From: Rhizobium sp. NLR16a
Lineage (GTDB): Bacteria > Pseudomonadota > Alphaproteobacteria > Rhizobiales > Rhizobiaceae
DNA length: 64,000 bases
Assembly (NCBI RefSeq): GCF_017948245.1
Contig: NZ_CP072865.1
Span: 1,451,501 to 1,515,500, forward strand
Direction: 5' to 3'
The notes beneath the pieces are model-generated. The model was not told the DNA's origin. It made no database searches and saw only the letters and a program-made list of their open reading frames with translations. The translations under genes and the position numbers were made by a program. Below are positions 16,989 to 25,881 of the stretch, piece after piece (position 1 is the first letter of the stretch; every line of letters starts with the position of its first letter).

Positions 16989-18866
16989 TCAGAACTCCTC
17001 CCAGGCACCGGGAGAAGCGGCAACGGCTGCATTTCCTGCAAGCCGCGGCACGACGGTTCTGGTTTCCGGACGAGATTGACTGGCGCTCGGCTGGACCGGC
17101 CTGGGCTGACTCGCCAAGGATGCGCCGACGAGGAACCGGCCGGCCGAATCCTGCAGCCGGCGTCCCTGCGACAGCAGCTCTTGGCAGGCCGCGTTCGTTT
17201 CTTCGACCATGGCCGCGTTCTGCTGCGTCGCATGATCCATCTGGTTGATCGCGCCGTTGATTTCCTGCAGACCGGTCGCCTGCTCGCGATAGGACTGAAC
17301 GAGGGTAGCGATGCTGTCGCTGATGCGGTTGATCTGCTCCTCGATCTTCAGGAGAGCGTCGCCAGTCTCGTTCACCAGCCCGACGCCGGCAGCAACCTCT
17401 TGGCCGGAAACGTTGATCAGGTTCTTGATTTCCTTTGCCGCATTTGCCGAGCGCTGGGCGAGTTCACGAACCTCCTGTGCGACAACCGCAAATCCCTTGC
17501 CGGCCTCGCCGGCGCGTGCGGCCTCGACGCCGGCATTCAGCGCCAGCAGATTCGTCTGGAATGCGATTTCGTCGATGACGCCGATGATGCGGCCGATCTG
17601 ACTGGAGGAGGTTTGGATCCGGTCCATCGCGCCGATCGCGTCGCGCACCACCGTCGCCGAGACGTGAGCACCTCGCTTGGTTTCCTCGACCAATTGTCCA
17701 GCATTTTCAGCCCGCTGCGACGATGTTTTGACTGTCGTCGTCACTTCATCTAGTGCCGCAGCGGTCTGTTCCAGTGCTGCCGCCTGCTGTTCGGTCCGTT
17801 TGGCCAGCTGATCTGCGGAGGAAGCCAGCTCGCTCGATCCGCCCTCAACCGCGACGGAAGCGATCTTTATCTCTGTCAGCGCGGCTGCGACGGCCTGGAC
17901 CATGTTGTTGAAGTCCTGCCGCAATTTATCGAATTCAGGGCCGAGATCGGCAAGCTGGATCGAGAAGTCGCCGGCGGCCAGTCTTTCCAATGCGTTCGCA
18001 AGAGTGGTCATCACCAGCCGTTGCCTGTTGCCGGCTTCTTCCGTCAGCAATGCGTTGCGGGCCCGTTCGGCGTCGAACGAGGCGGTCTGCTCGGCAGTGA
18101 CTTGCTCTCTTTCGACCTTTGCGATCGCCTCGTGACGGAAGACCTCCAGCGCACGGGCGAGGAAGCCGATTTCGTCGCCATTCTCCTTGTAGGCAACGGA
18201 GGAGGCGAGGTCGCCATTCTGCAGCGCGCCAATTCGTTTGCTGAGGATCCTGAGCGGCCTGCCAACGAGGCTGCGCATGGCGAGGAGGAAAGCGATGACG
18301 GCGAGAACGGTGATGGCGGACTGCGTGAGCAGCGAAACGAGGACCTTCTGGCGGACTTCGGAAGTGATTTTTTCGACAGACCAGTTCGTGACGATGTAGC
18401 CGGTTGTCTTGCCCGACTTGTCCAGCGGCAGCGGCGCGATAATCGTGACCAAACCGGCGGACATTCCGCTGTCATTGATCGTCGTTTTGTCGGGTTTTGC
18501 GCTGAGGCGGGTCGCCAGGTCGGCCGGCGTTGGCAAACCGGAAACGCCGTCGCGGGTCCAGCTGTCGACGGCAGCGAGCTCTGCGTTGAATGCGGCAAAT
18601 TGCACAAGATCGAGCGAGGGATCGTCACGATACAGCGAATAAGCCTCGCGAACGGCGTTCGCCTTGCCCCATTTGACGCCGCCGGCGGCCAGAGATGCAA
18701 ACTGCTCCGCATCCTTGGACCAATTTGCGTGGGCGCCATCAACCAGCGCCCGGGTTTCATACATCCATGTATAGGTGGCCAAGGCGGAAATGCCGCAGAG
18801 ATTGACGGCAACGATAATCGCCGCCAGCTTGGCTGTCAGGGGCATCGTTTTCAAGAATTGGAACAT
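16989..18866 (-). CDS. Methyl-accepting chemotaxis protein
   Basis: A 625-residue chemoreceptor. It has an N-terminal membrane helix (about residues 9-29), a periplasmic sensing region to about 185, and a second helix (SLLTQSAITVLAVIAFLLA). A HAMP domain follows, then a long cytoplasmic coiled coil with the hairpin tip IDEIAFQTNLLALNAGVEAAR. The protein ends in AWEEF, which fits the Trp-x-x-Phe pentapeptide that tethers CheR/CheB for adaptation. The frame is open upstream, but the ATG at 18866 (MFQFLK) begins the usual MCP start. No ligand can be assigned. Confidence 0.92.
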   Translation of the reverse strand: MFQFLKTMPLTAKLAAIIVAVNLCGISALATYTWMYETRALVDGAHANWSKDAEQFASLAAGGVKWGKANAVREAYSLYRDDPSLDLVQFAAFNAELAAVDSWTRDGVSGLPTPADLATRLSAKPDKTTINDSGMSAGLVTIIAPLPLDKSGKTTGYIVTNWSVEKITSEVRQKVLVSLLTQSAITVLAVIAFLLAMRSLVGRPLRILSKRIGALQNGDLASSVAYKENGDEIGFLARALEVFRHEAIAKVEREQVTAEQTASFDAERARNALLTEEAGNRQRLVMTTLANALERLAAGDFSIQLADLGPEFDKLRQDFNNMVQAVAAALTEIKIASVAVEGGSSELASSADQLAKRTEQQAAALEQTAAALDEVTTTVKTSSQRAENAGQLVEETKRGAHVSATVVRDAIGAMDRIQTSSSQIGRIIGVIDEIAFQTNLLALNAGVEAARAGEAGKGFAVVAQEVRELAQRSANAAKEIKNLINVSGQEVAAGVGLVNETGDALLKIEEQINRISDSIATLVQSYREQATGLQEINGAINQMDHATQQNAAMVEETNAACQELLSQGRRLQDSAGRFLVGASLASQPRPVQPSASQSRPETRTVVPRLAGNAAVAASPGAWEEF

Positions 18867-19200
18867 CCGTGGAGCCTGGAATTGCGGCTCGGTCGACCAT
18901 CTTCGCGACCGGCACATCAGCGCGGCATCGACGCTGACGGTCACATCACGAGCGCTCATGCCCATGTCGGAGTTTGCGACCCAAAACGCGCAAAGGCAGT
19001 GTGGATTTGATGTGTGAATAAATCATAAAGTAGAGGAGGATGGGCGGGCACACAGAGGCTGTTTCCTCCTGCGACCAAAAGATCGCCGAGGAGGGGGGTG
19101 TCTGCCCGGTGATCCGCCCCTCGATCAGCCATATGCAGCCTGGTTTCAGGTTCGGTCTGCGTGCACTTGCCGCCGCGTCGTTTTCCTGAAATAGATGCGG

Positions 19201-19362
19201 CGTCAGGTGCCCGCCGTCCAGGCGGGAGAATCGGGAATCCGGTGCAAGGCCGGAACGTGCCCAACGCTGTAAGGCCGACGTCTGCCGCTTCATCGCGCCA
19301 CTGGCTTTTGCCGGGAAGGCTGCGGCAGATGGATGAAGCCAAGTCAGAAGACCGGCCTGGCG
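19201..19362 (+). ncRNA. Cobalamin riboswitch upstream of bluB
   Basis: A complete AdoCbl-type aptamer. P1 is CGTCAGG (19201-19207) with CCTGGCG (19356-19362). Inside are the conserved GGGAATCCGGTG, the CCGGAAC segment, CGCTGTAA, the B12 box region GCGCCACTGG (about 19295-19304), GGGAAGGC and GAAGCCAAGTCAGAAGACC. It lies 54 bases before bluB. A CCCAAC / GTTGGG pair downstream can hide the bluB ribosome binding site, so control is probably at translation: high cobalamin shuts bluB off. Confidence 0.95.
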
Positions 19363-19368
19363 AGATAG

Positions 19369-20106
<738 letters not shown>

Positions 20107-20109
20107 CAA

Positions 20110-21207
20110 TTACTGCTGTTGTGGTTGCGGGCCCGGCGTCGCCGGATTGGCAAGGTCGATCGAGCCCTGGTCGCCAGCAAGGAATTGCGGGCCGACCTGA
20201 CGGACCTTGTTCTGCGTGGGGTCGTAGGGACGTTCGGGAACGGATGGCTGCGGCGGGACTGCTGCTGCCGCAGTATCTTTCGCCGGCGGATTGGTGCGGA
20301 CCGTCGTGATCGAGCCCTGCTGCGGCGGTTCGCCCAGGGTCTGCTTGCCGCGCATCTCCTCGTAATAGGCGGTCAGATTGCAGGCGCAGGTATTTTTCTC
20401 GCCGGGAGCGCGGTTCTTGTAGGCAAAGGCGTTCTTCATGGCGCTATAGGGCGCGCCTGTTGCGACCGAGATCATGTTCGAGGCTTCGGTGCTGGTCACG
20501 TCGCGATAGAAGAGCTCGGTCTCGATGCCGGGGCACATCTTGGCGCAGGTCTGCGCATCGCGGCCGAAATCGACCGAGGTGGTGTTCGAGCTGATCGGGA
20601 AGAAGCCGCCGTCGCAGCTGCGAACGCAAATGGTGCTGACCGGCGAAAACATTTCGGCCCTCGGCAGGCCGTAAAATGGATCGGCCTCTTCACCGCCGCC
20701 AAGCGGGATGAAGGTGTCGGTGCGCATCGCCTGTTCCTCGACGCTTGGGGCAGGATCGCTGGCGCTGCGCTCGGTCGGGGCATAGAAATTGTCGCTGCTG
20801 CAACCATTGCGTTCGAGGGCCGCCGTCAATTCCCGGCGCGCGTCGTCATCGCCGGCCTGGCTGCGCAACTCGTCGCGCTGATCCTGGAGATAACGGATAT
20901 TGTCGACCATCCGGGCTTCGGCATCAGAAAGCTCGGCGCAAAAATCGGCATTCTCGCCGCCGATCACCACCATGCTACCCGAGGTGCAGCCATAGCTGCG
21001 CAGATCGTTGCGGACCTTGCGCAGCTCGAGGTTCTGCTCGGCGATTGCGCTGGCATATTGGCGCGCTTCCTGCCCGTTATTGTTGCCGATCGATCGTGGT
21101 AGGTCGGCCAGGCGACCACGCAGGTCGTTGCAGACGGCGCTGCTCTGTGCGGCAGCCGGCGATGCCAGCGCAAGCACAAGAGCAAGAGACAGGTTTCGGC
21201 GTTTCAC
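20110..21207 (-). CDS. Secreted DUF2865 protein
   Basis: A 365-residue protein with a signal peptide (MKRRNLSLALVLALASPAAAQ). Residues 25-130 form a coiled-coil segment. The DUF2865 core around 185-285 holds the CVRSCDGGFFPIS motif, CAKMCPG, ELFYRD and the CACN segment, so paired Cys are probably disulfide-bonded outside the cytoplasm. The C-terminus is Pro/Gln-rich and disordered. The family is widespread in alphaproteobacteria and has no known function. It is convergent with bluB, three bases apart. Confidence 0.88.
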   Translation of the reverse strand: MKRRNLSLALVLALASPAAAQSSAVCNDLRGRLADLPRSIGNNNGQEARQYASAIAEQNLELRKVRNDLRSYGCTSGSMVVIGGENADFCAELSDAEARMVDNIRYLQDQRDELRSQAGDDDARRELTAALERNGCSSDNFYAPTERSASDPAPSVEEQAMRTDTFIPLGGGEEADPFYGLPRAEMFSPVSTICVRSCDGGFFPISSNTTSVDFGRDAQTCAKMCPGIETELFYRDVTSTEASNMISVATGAPYSAMKNAFAYKNRAPGEKNTCACNLTAYYEEMRGKQTLGEPPQQGSITTVRTNPPAKDTAAAAVPPQPSVPERPYDPTQNKVRQVGPQFLAGDQGSIDLANPATPGPQPQQQ

Positions 21208-21466
21208 GGCATCGTCCGGAAGTGAGAAAGTGTCGATCGGTCAAAGGTGGCGTCCATTCGCCGTACCTTGTCTCTTAAGGTATTTCTCTTAATAAGCTTG
21301 GATCAATTCCTAGCGCATTTTCGGGATTTTATCCAGAAGATGCGGGCAACAGCGTTGCCCCGGCGACGGACACTGCAGCCGTTAACAGCAGTTCCCTTCT
21401 TCATCCGAATTGTTATTCTCCCAGCTCGCTCCTGCTGGGGATTGGTTTTCACTGGGGATAAAGCAA

Positions 21467-21829
21467 ATGCGCTACATGCTGATGCTGCATGCGGACGAAG
21501 CTGCCGGGAAGTCCATAGCGCCCGAGGACATGGCGCGCTTCATGGGCCAGATGTATGCCTATCAGCAAGCGCTGGAGAAAGCGGCAGCATTCGTCTCCAG
21601 CAATGCCCTGGTCGGTTCCTCTGAGGCGAGTGTCGTTCGCGTTCAAGGGAATGACGTCAGTGTTCTGGACGGCCCTTATGCGGATGTTCGCGAACAGTTC
21701 GGTGGGTACTTTATCATAGACGTTGCCGATATGGACGAAGCCAACAAATGGGCGGCGCGCTGCCCTGCTGCGTCCTGGGGAACGGTTGAGGTTCGTCGCA
21801 TCAGGGATGCGTCGGAACATGCAGGATGA
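21467..21829 (+). CDS. YCII-related (DGPF) protein
   Basis: A 120-residue YCII/DGPF domain protein. The core has MRYMLMLHADE at the start, VLDGPYADVREQFGGYFIIDVADMDEA in the middle and WGTVEVRRI near the end. Such proteins commonly sit beside ECF sigma factors of the ECF42 type, as here, and may act in sensing or as small enzymes; no activity is proven. Its stop overlaps the sigma gene start by four bases (ATGA), so the two are translationally coupled. I chose the ATG at 21467 because the domain begins there. Confidence 0.88.
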   Translation: MRYMLMLHADEAAGKSIAPEDMARFMGQMYAYQQALEKAAAFVSSNALVGSSEASVVRVQGNDVSVLDGPYADVREQFGGYFIIDVADMDEANKWAARCPAASWGTVEVRRIRDASEHAG

Positions 21830-23061
21830 CGGTTTCGGGTTCCACCGTTGCCCGAGGTGTAGCAGAGCGAGTGGCGCGCGAGAGCTATGGTCGCCTCGTC
21901 GCCTATCTTGGCGCGCGCTTGGGTGATATCGCGTCCGCCGAGGATGCGCTCGCGACTGCGTTCCTCACGGCTCTCGAAAAATGGCCTGTCGATGGCGTGC
22001 CCGATAACCCCGGTGCCTGGCTGTTGACGATCGCGCGCAGGCGCGAGCTCGACGACTGGCGCAAGGACAAAGTGAAGGCGAAGAGCGCCGATCGTCTTAC
22101 CCTCATCGCCGAGGAACTCTCGGCAGCGGCGGAAATGGATGAGGAAATTGCGGACAGGCGACTGGCGCTCATGTTTGCCTGCGCACATCCTGGCATCGAT
22201 GCCTCCGCGCGAACGCCGCTGATCCTCCAGACCGTGCTGGGCCTGACCGCTGCAGACATCGCCGCGCGGTTTCTCGTCTCTCCGAGGGCCATGGGCCAGA
22301 GGCTCGTAAGAGCCAAGGCGAGGATCAGGGATGGGAAAATTCCGTTCCTCGTGCCGGAAAAGGAGGAACTATCGCACCGGCTGCCGCCGATACTCGCCTC
22401 CATCTACGCCGCCTATACCAGCGGGTGGATGGACATCGACAGGGCGGAAGCGCTTGGACAAGAGGCAATCTGGCTTGCAAGCGTGGTTGTATCCCTGCTT
22501 CCGCATGAGCCGGAGCCGAAAGGTCTTCTTGCGCTGATGCTTTATACGGAGGCGCGGCGATCATCCCGCAGGGCCCCCGACGGTGCATTCGTACCGCTGG
22601 ATAGCCAGGATGTCGGACTTTGGGATCACGATCAATTGCGCCTCGCCGAGGGTCTCCTGCGAGAAGCCAACGCAAAGGGTCCGACTGGCCGCTACCAGAT
22701 AGAGGCGGCCATCCAATCTGCCCATGTCGCGCGCCGTTTGAGCGGCATCTCAAACTGGCAGGACGTCGTTTCCCTCTATGACGTGCTGGGCAGGATTGCT
22801 CCGTCGCCCGTCGTGACGCTCAATCGGTCCGTGGCTCTCGTGCGGATAGGGCAGGCAGACGCGGCTCTTGGTGACATACATGCGCTTGCCGGCGATCCGC
22901 GAATGGCCGACTACCTGCCGTACTGGACGGCCCGCGCGCAGATTTGCGCCGAGCTAGGCAGGCATGTCGAGGCGGCGGAAGCTTTCACGGTCGCTATCGG
23001 ATTGTGTTGGTCGGAGGCAGAACGGCGCCACCTCGAAGAACAGCGCTCAAAAGTTTTGTGA
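21826..23061 (+). CDS. ECF sigma factor, ECF42-like with C-terminal TPR-type domain
   Basis: A 411-residue sigma-70 family protein. Region 2 (YGRLVAYLGARLGDIASAEDALATAF) and region 4 (LTAADIAARFLVSPRAMGQRLVRAKARIR) fit ECF sigmas. A long helical C-terminal extension (from about residue 190, with the helix pairs GLLALMLYTEARRSSR and the NRSVALVRIGQADAAL segment) is the TPR-like part found in the ECF42 group. No anti-sigma gene is present, and the C-terminal domain is thought to replace one. It sits between a YCII gene and a VOC gene. Confidence 0.88.
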   Translation: MTVSGSTVARGVAERVARESYGRLVAYLGARLGDIASAEDALATAFLTALEKWPVDGVPDNPGAWLLTIARRRELDDWRKDKVKAKSADRLTLIAEELSAAAEMDEEIADRRLALMFACAHPGIDASARTPLILQTVLGLTAADIAARFLVSPRAMGQRLVRAKARIRDGKIPFLVPEKEELSHRLPPILASIYAAYTSGWMDIDRAEALGQEAIWLASVVVSLLPHEPEPKGLLALMLYTEARRSSRRAPDGAFVPLDSQDVGLWDHDQLRLAEGLLREANAKGPTGRYQIEAAIQSAHVARRLSGISNWQDVVSLYDVLGRIAPSPVVTLNRSVALVRIGQADAALGDIHALAGDPRMADYLPYWTARAQICAELGRHVEAAEAFTVAIGLCWSEAERRHLEEQRSKVL

Positions 23062-23140
23062 TGACCGCAAGCTTTTTTGCGCGGCCTGTCGAAATCGAGA
23101 ACTCCTGCACGACATCCATTTGTCCAACAAGGAGTACAAC

Positions 23141-23512
23141 ATGACCACCACTTCAATAACTGTCCAGAGCATCTTCGCCTCCGCCACCGTTTCCAACTTT
23201 GACGAGGCGCTCATCTGGTATGAAAAGCTCATGGGACGCCCCGCAGATAGCAAACCGATAGCGGGCATGGCTCAGTGGCGTAACATGGGCGGGGCCGGCC
23301 TGCAGGTCTGGAAGGATGACAAACGCGCCGGCAACGGGATCATAACGATCGTCGTCCGCGAGCTCGAGGTTGAGCTCGAAAGGCTTTCGCGTCAGGGCTT
23401 GCAACTCGCCAACAAAATCGAAGGCGACTTTGGGCTCGTGGCTCAGATATTCGACGGTGAGGGCAACCGGATCAACCTGGCCGAGCCTCCCAAGCCACCT
23501 GCGAAGAACTGA
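23141..23512 (+). CDS. VOC family protein (glyoxalase/bleomycin-resistance fold)
   Basis: A 123-residue VOC protein: ASATVSNFDEALIWYEKLMGRPA, WRNMGGAGLQVWKDD, ITIVVRELEVELERL and the IFDGEGNRINLAEP end. The two half-domain pattern is seen, but several metal positions differ from glyoxalase I, so a lyase role is not supported. GGAG is placed six bases before the ATG at 23141. It lies 79 bases after the sigma gene and may be part of its regulon. Confidence 0.87.
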   Translation: MTTTSITVQSIFASATVSNFDEALIWYEKLMGRPADSKPIAGMAQWRNMGGAGLQVWKDDKRAGNGIITIVVRELEVELERLSRQGLQLANKIEGDFGLVAQIFDGEGNRINLAEPPKPPAKN

Positions 23513-23614
23513 CTTCGCCGTCTCCAGACCATTGAGCCCTTTGGCCCAGAGCAATGCCTGCTTTGGGCCAAGACCGGTGATGACTGAATGGCGCCAGAAG
23601 CGGCTGCCAGACCA

Positions 23615-24211
23615 TCAAACACCCTTGGAGCGGGCTATTTCGGCACGCATCCAGCTTGAGTCTCCCCATGTCGAGAGCCAGATCATCAGGTCCGTGAGCG
23701 CGGCGATGACTGGCAGAAGCAGGGCGCGGCCGATGCCGCGTTTCGTCTGGTTCCTCTCGGCCTCCCTGAGATGCGCCAACTCCTCTTCTTGGATCGAAGC
23801 GATGAGGCCGTGAAGCTGTGGATCGCGGCTCTTGAGGAAGATCAATTGATCTTCGAGATGGCGGTGAACTGTGCTTTCAACCGCCTCGGTGCAGACCCAG
23901 ACCATGTTACGCCCGCCGAGGGCCGTCAGGAAACCGAGCAGATAACCGCCGAGGCTCCAGAATGCCATGACGCGACATGGCTTGGCATTCCTGGATGGCA
24001 TCGCGTCGCGAAACAGGCGGCAATGCTCGATCTCGTCGTCCCGCATTTCGCGAAGTGCGGGCCCGATCTCAGGAAACAGCCGACGGGCCATCCAGATCTG
24101 TGCCCCGTAGATGCGAATTGCGCCGAATTCGCCGGCGTGATTGACCTTGAGAATACGGCGAACGGTTACGGCATGATCCCGCTTGCCGGCCCTGCTCAAC
24201 GGATTGTCCAT
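23615..24211 (-). CDS. coq7: Coq7-like demethoxyubiquinone hydroxylase
   Basis: A 198-residue di-iron enzyme of the COQ7 family, catalysing a late hydroxylation in ubiquinone synthesis. The metal ligands are spread over VNHAGEFGAIRIYGAQ, REMRDDEIEHCRLF, the CTEAVESTVHRHLEDQ segment and IQEEELAHLREAE, giving Glu and Glu-x-x-His pairs. Membrane association fits its hydrophobic helices. GAGGGG precedes the ATG at 24211; the frame is open further upstream, but that part is not family-like. It is convergent with the VOC gene and divergent from the RNase H gene. Confidence 0.9.
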   Translation of the reverse strand: MDNPLSRAGKRDHAVTVRRILKVNHAGEFGAIRIYGAQIWMARRLFPEIGPALREMRDDEIEHCRLFRDAMPSRNAKPCRVMAFWSLGGYLLGFLTALGGRNMVWVCTEAVESTVHRHLEDQLIFLKSRDPQLHGLIASIQEEELAHLREAERNQTKRGIGRALLLPVIAALTDLMIWLSTWGDSSWMRAEIARSKGV

Positions 24212-24362
24212 GGCGCTGCCCCTCACAGTTTCCAATCGGCAGTAGGCGCTGTCGGCCCCACGGTCGTCAATAGTTGACACAAGGGAACGTTCAATTCCAA
24301 TGTCGGCTTCGGGTGGCCGTCGCAAATCGCGCCGGTCCGGGCGGGGCGCAGCGAAGGCGAAA

Positions 24363-24893
24363 ATGGCGGGCATTTCCAATGAGCTAGGCTCCCCCACAAC
24401 GACGGCCGGAATACCGAATAGCCACGGTCTCCACGTCTTTGTGGACGGTTGTTATGACCCCGGTTCCGGGCACGGAGGCTGGGCCTTCGTCGCCTATCGC
24501 GAGGCTGCGGAAATCGCGTCCAGCTTCGGCGGTATGCGTGATTCCGCCAATAATTCGATGGTATTGACCGCCGTCTTGAAGGCAATCATGTGGATCAATA
24601 GCGAAGCAACGGGCGAAGCCGCGACCATCTGGTCGGATTCGATCTATGCCGTCAAAGGCTGCAACGACAGGCGGCACATTTGGAAGAATAACGGCTGGAA
24701 GAAAAGCAGTCCGAATGGGAACGCCCGAAGCCGGACGATCGCTAATGCGGAACTCTGGAAAGCGGTCGATCTTCAATTCTCGCAGAACGCCCTGGTGACC
24801 ATTGCCTGGTGCAAGGGCCATTCCGGCATAGCCGGCAACGAACGCGCGGATGAGCTTGCGTATGGAGGGCGGCTGTCGGTACGAGGTGCATGA
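24363..24893 (+). CDS. RNase H-fold protein with a substituted catalytic residue
   Basis: A protein of about 176 residues with the RNase HI fold. The first catalytic Asp is kept (HVFVDGCYDPGSG), as are the Asp in WSDSIYAVKG, the His-loop GHSGIAGNERADELA and its Asp. The third acid, normally Glu in NRMELMA, reads NSMVLTA here (codon GTA), so it is Val. Without that Glu the two-metal site should be impaired. A start at 24300 is possible but adds an Arg-rich stretch and has a poor ribosome binding site, so I use 24363. The function may be binding rather than cleavage. Confidence 0.8.
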   Translation: MAGISNELGSPTTTAGIPNSHGLHVFVDGCYDPGSGHGGWAFVAYREAAEIASSFGGMRDSANNSMVLTAVLKAIMWINSEATGEAATIWSDSIYAVKGCNDRRHIWKNNGWKKSSPNGNARSRTIANAELWKAVDLQFSQNALVTIAWCKGHSGIAGNERADELAYGGRLSVRGA

Positions 24894-25064
24894 TATGGGG
24901 ATATCAACTGGCTGCGGATGGTTGAGATGGCACGGCGCCAAAACTCCAGGCGGTTCCATTGCATAAAAGCCACGAGGTCATGCCGGAGGTGGCGAAAAAT
25001 GCACCCTCCAGCGATTTCCGGTTATCCCAAGTCCCAGCAACAGCTGCCGCGTCATCGAGGCCGA

Positions 25065-25706
25065 TCAAGCTTGAAGAATGTGCCTGCGCGTCAGCTCCAT
25101 CAGACCATCGGTGTCGCGTCTCTCTATCGCATCGACCATCTGCTGATGTTCGCGACCGGATTGCTCGATGCGGGCGCGCGTTCGCCACTGCGACACCGGC
25201 GCAGAGGATGTCCGCTGCCGAATCTCCGTGATCAGTTCCACGAGTTCCTGGTTGCCTGCGAGAGCAAGCAGATGGCGGTGGAAGGCGAGATTGGCTTCGT
25301 AAAGTTCAAGCATGGTGCCGTTCAGCACCAGATCGTCGAAGCGTGAAGCTAGAACCCGCAAGTTCGCAATATCCGTCTCGCTCGCATTCGCGATGATGCG
25401 GTCGCTGACGGCGACTTCGAGGATGACGCGAATGTCGCTGACCTCCTGGGCGCGGCGCCCGTCTTGCTCATGGACATGATAACCTCGATTGGGGACATGC
25501 TCCACCAGTCGCTTCTGCACCAATCTGTCGAGAGCTCTGCGGACCTCGGGTCGCGTACAGTTATACCGCCTTTCGAGATCGATCTGCTTCAACCAGGTTC
25601 CAGGCGGGAGACGGCCGGCAAGGATATCCTGGAGAATGAGTTCGGTCACATCGGAGGTTTGCAGCTCTTGTGCTTGCGCCATCGCTCCGCTTTCCAGCGA
25701 ATTCAT
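25065..25706 (-). CDS. GntR family regulator with FCD domain
   Basis: A 213-residue transcription factor. The winged helix-turn-helix spans about residues 18-82 (LILQDILAGRLPPGTWLKQ, then the RRYNCTRPEVRRALDRLV recognition helix and GYHVHE wing). The FCD ligand domain (RVILEVAVSDRII, FHRHLLALAGNQELVELI, REHQQMVDAI) has metal-binding His. It is divergent from the amidohydrolase and importer operon and very likely controls it through the palindrome at 25834-25849. The inducer is probably a substrate of that operon. Confidence 0.9.
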   Translation of the reverse strand: MNSLESGAMAQAQELQTSDVTELILQDILAGRLPPGTWLKQIDLERRYNCTRPEVRRALDRLVQKRLVEHVPNRGYHVHEQDGRRAQEVSDIRVILEVAVSDRIIANASETDIANLRVLASRFDDLVLNGTMLELYEANLAFHRHLLALAGNQELVELITEIRQRTSSAPVSQWRTRARIEQSGREHQQMVDAIERRDTDGLMELTRRHILQA

Positions 25707-25833
25707 GCAGTTCTCCCCAGCCCGATTTCGGCGATGACTATCATAGCTCTCCCCCGGCCAACAACGAGGCCGATTGACAGCGTCGAAAAATATTCCTGCT
25801 CATGGCTTGCGTGTCCGACTCAATTGGAGCATA

Positions 25834-25849
25834 AAATTGGCGCCAATTT
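25834..25849. promoter_or_regulatory. Palindromic operator candidate for the GntR regulator
   Basis: AAATTGGCGCCAATTT is a perfect 16-base palindrome ending 32 bases before the amidohydrolase ATG. A related half-site, CAATTGGAGC, lies at 25821-25830. The location between a GntR/FCD regulator and its likely target operon suggests a binding site. No mutational or footprint evidence exists here, only the symmetry and position. Confidence 0.55.
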
Positions 25850-25881
25850 GATTACCATTATACGAGGCGGGTTGTAAATCC

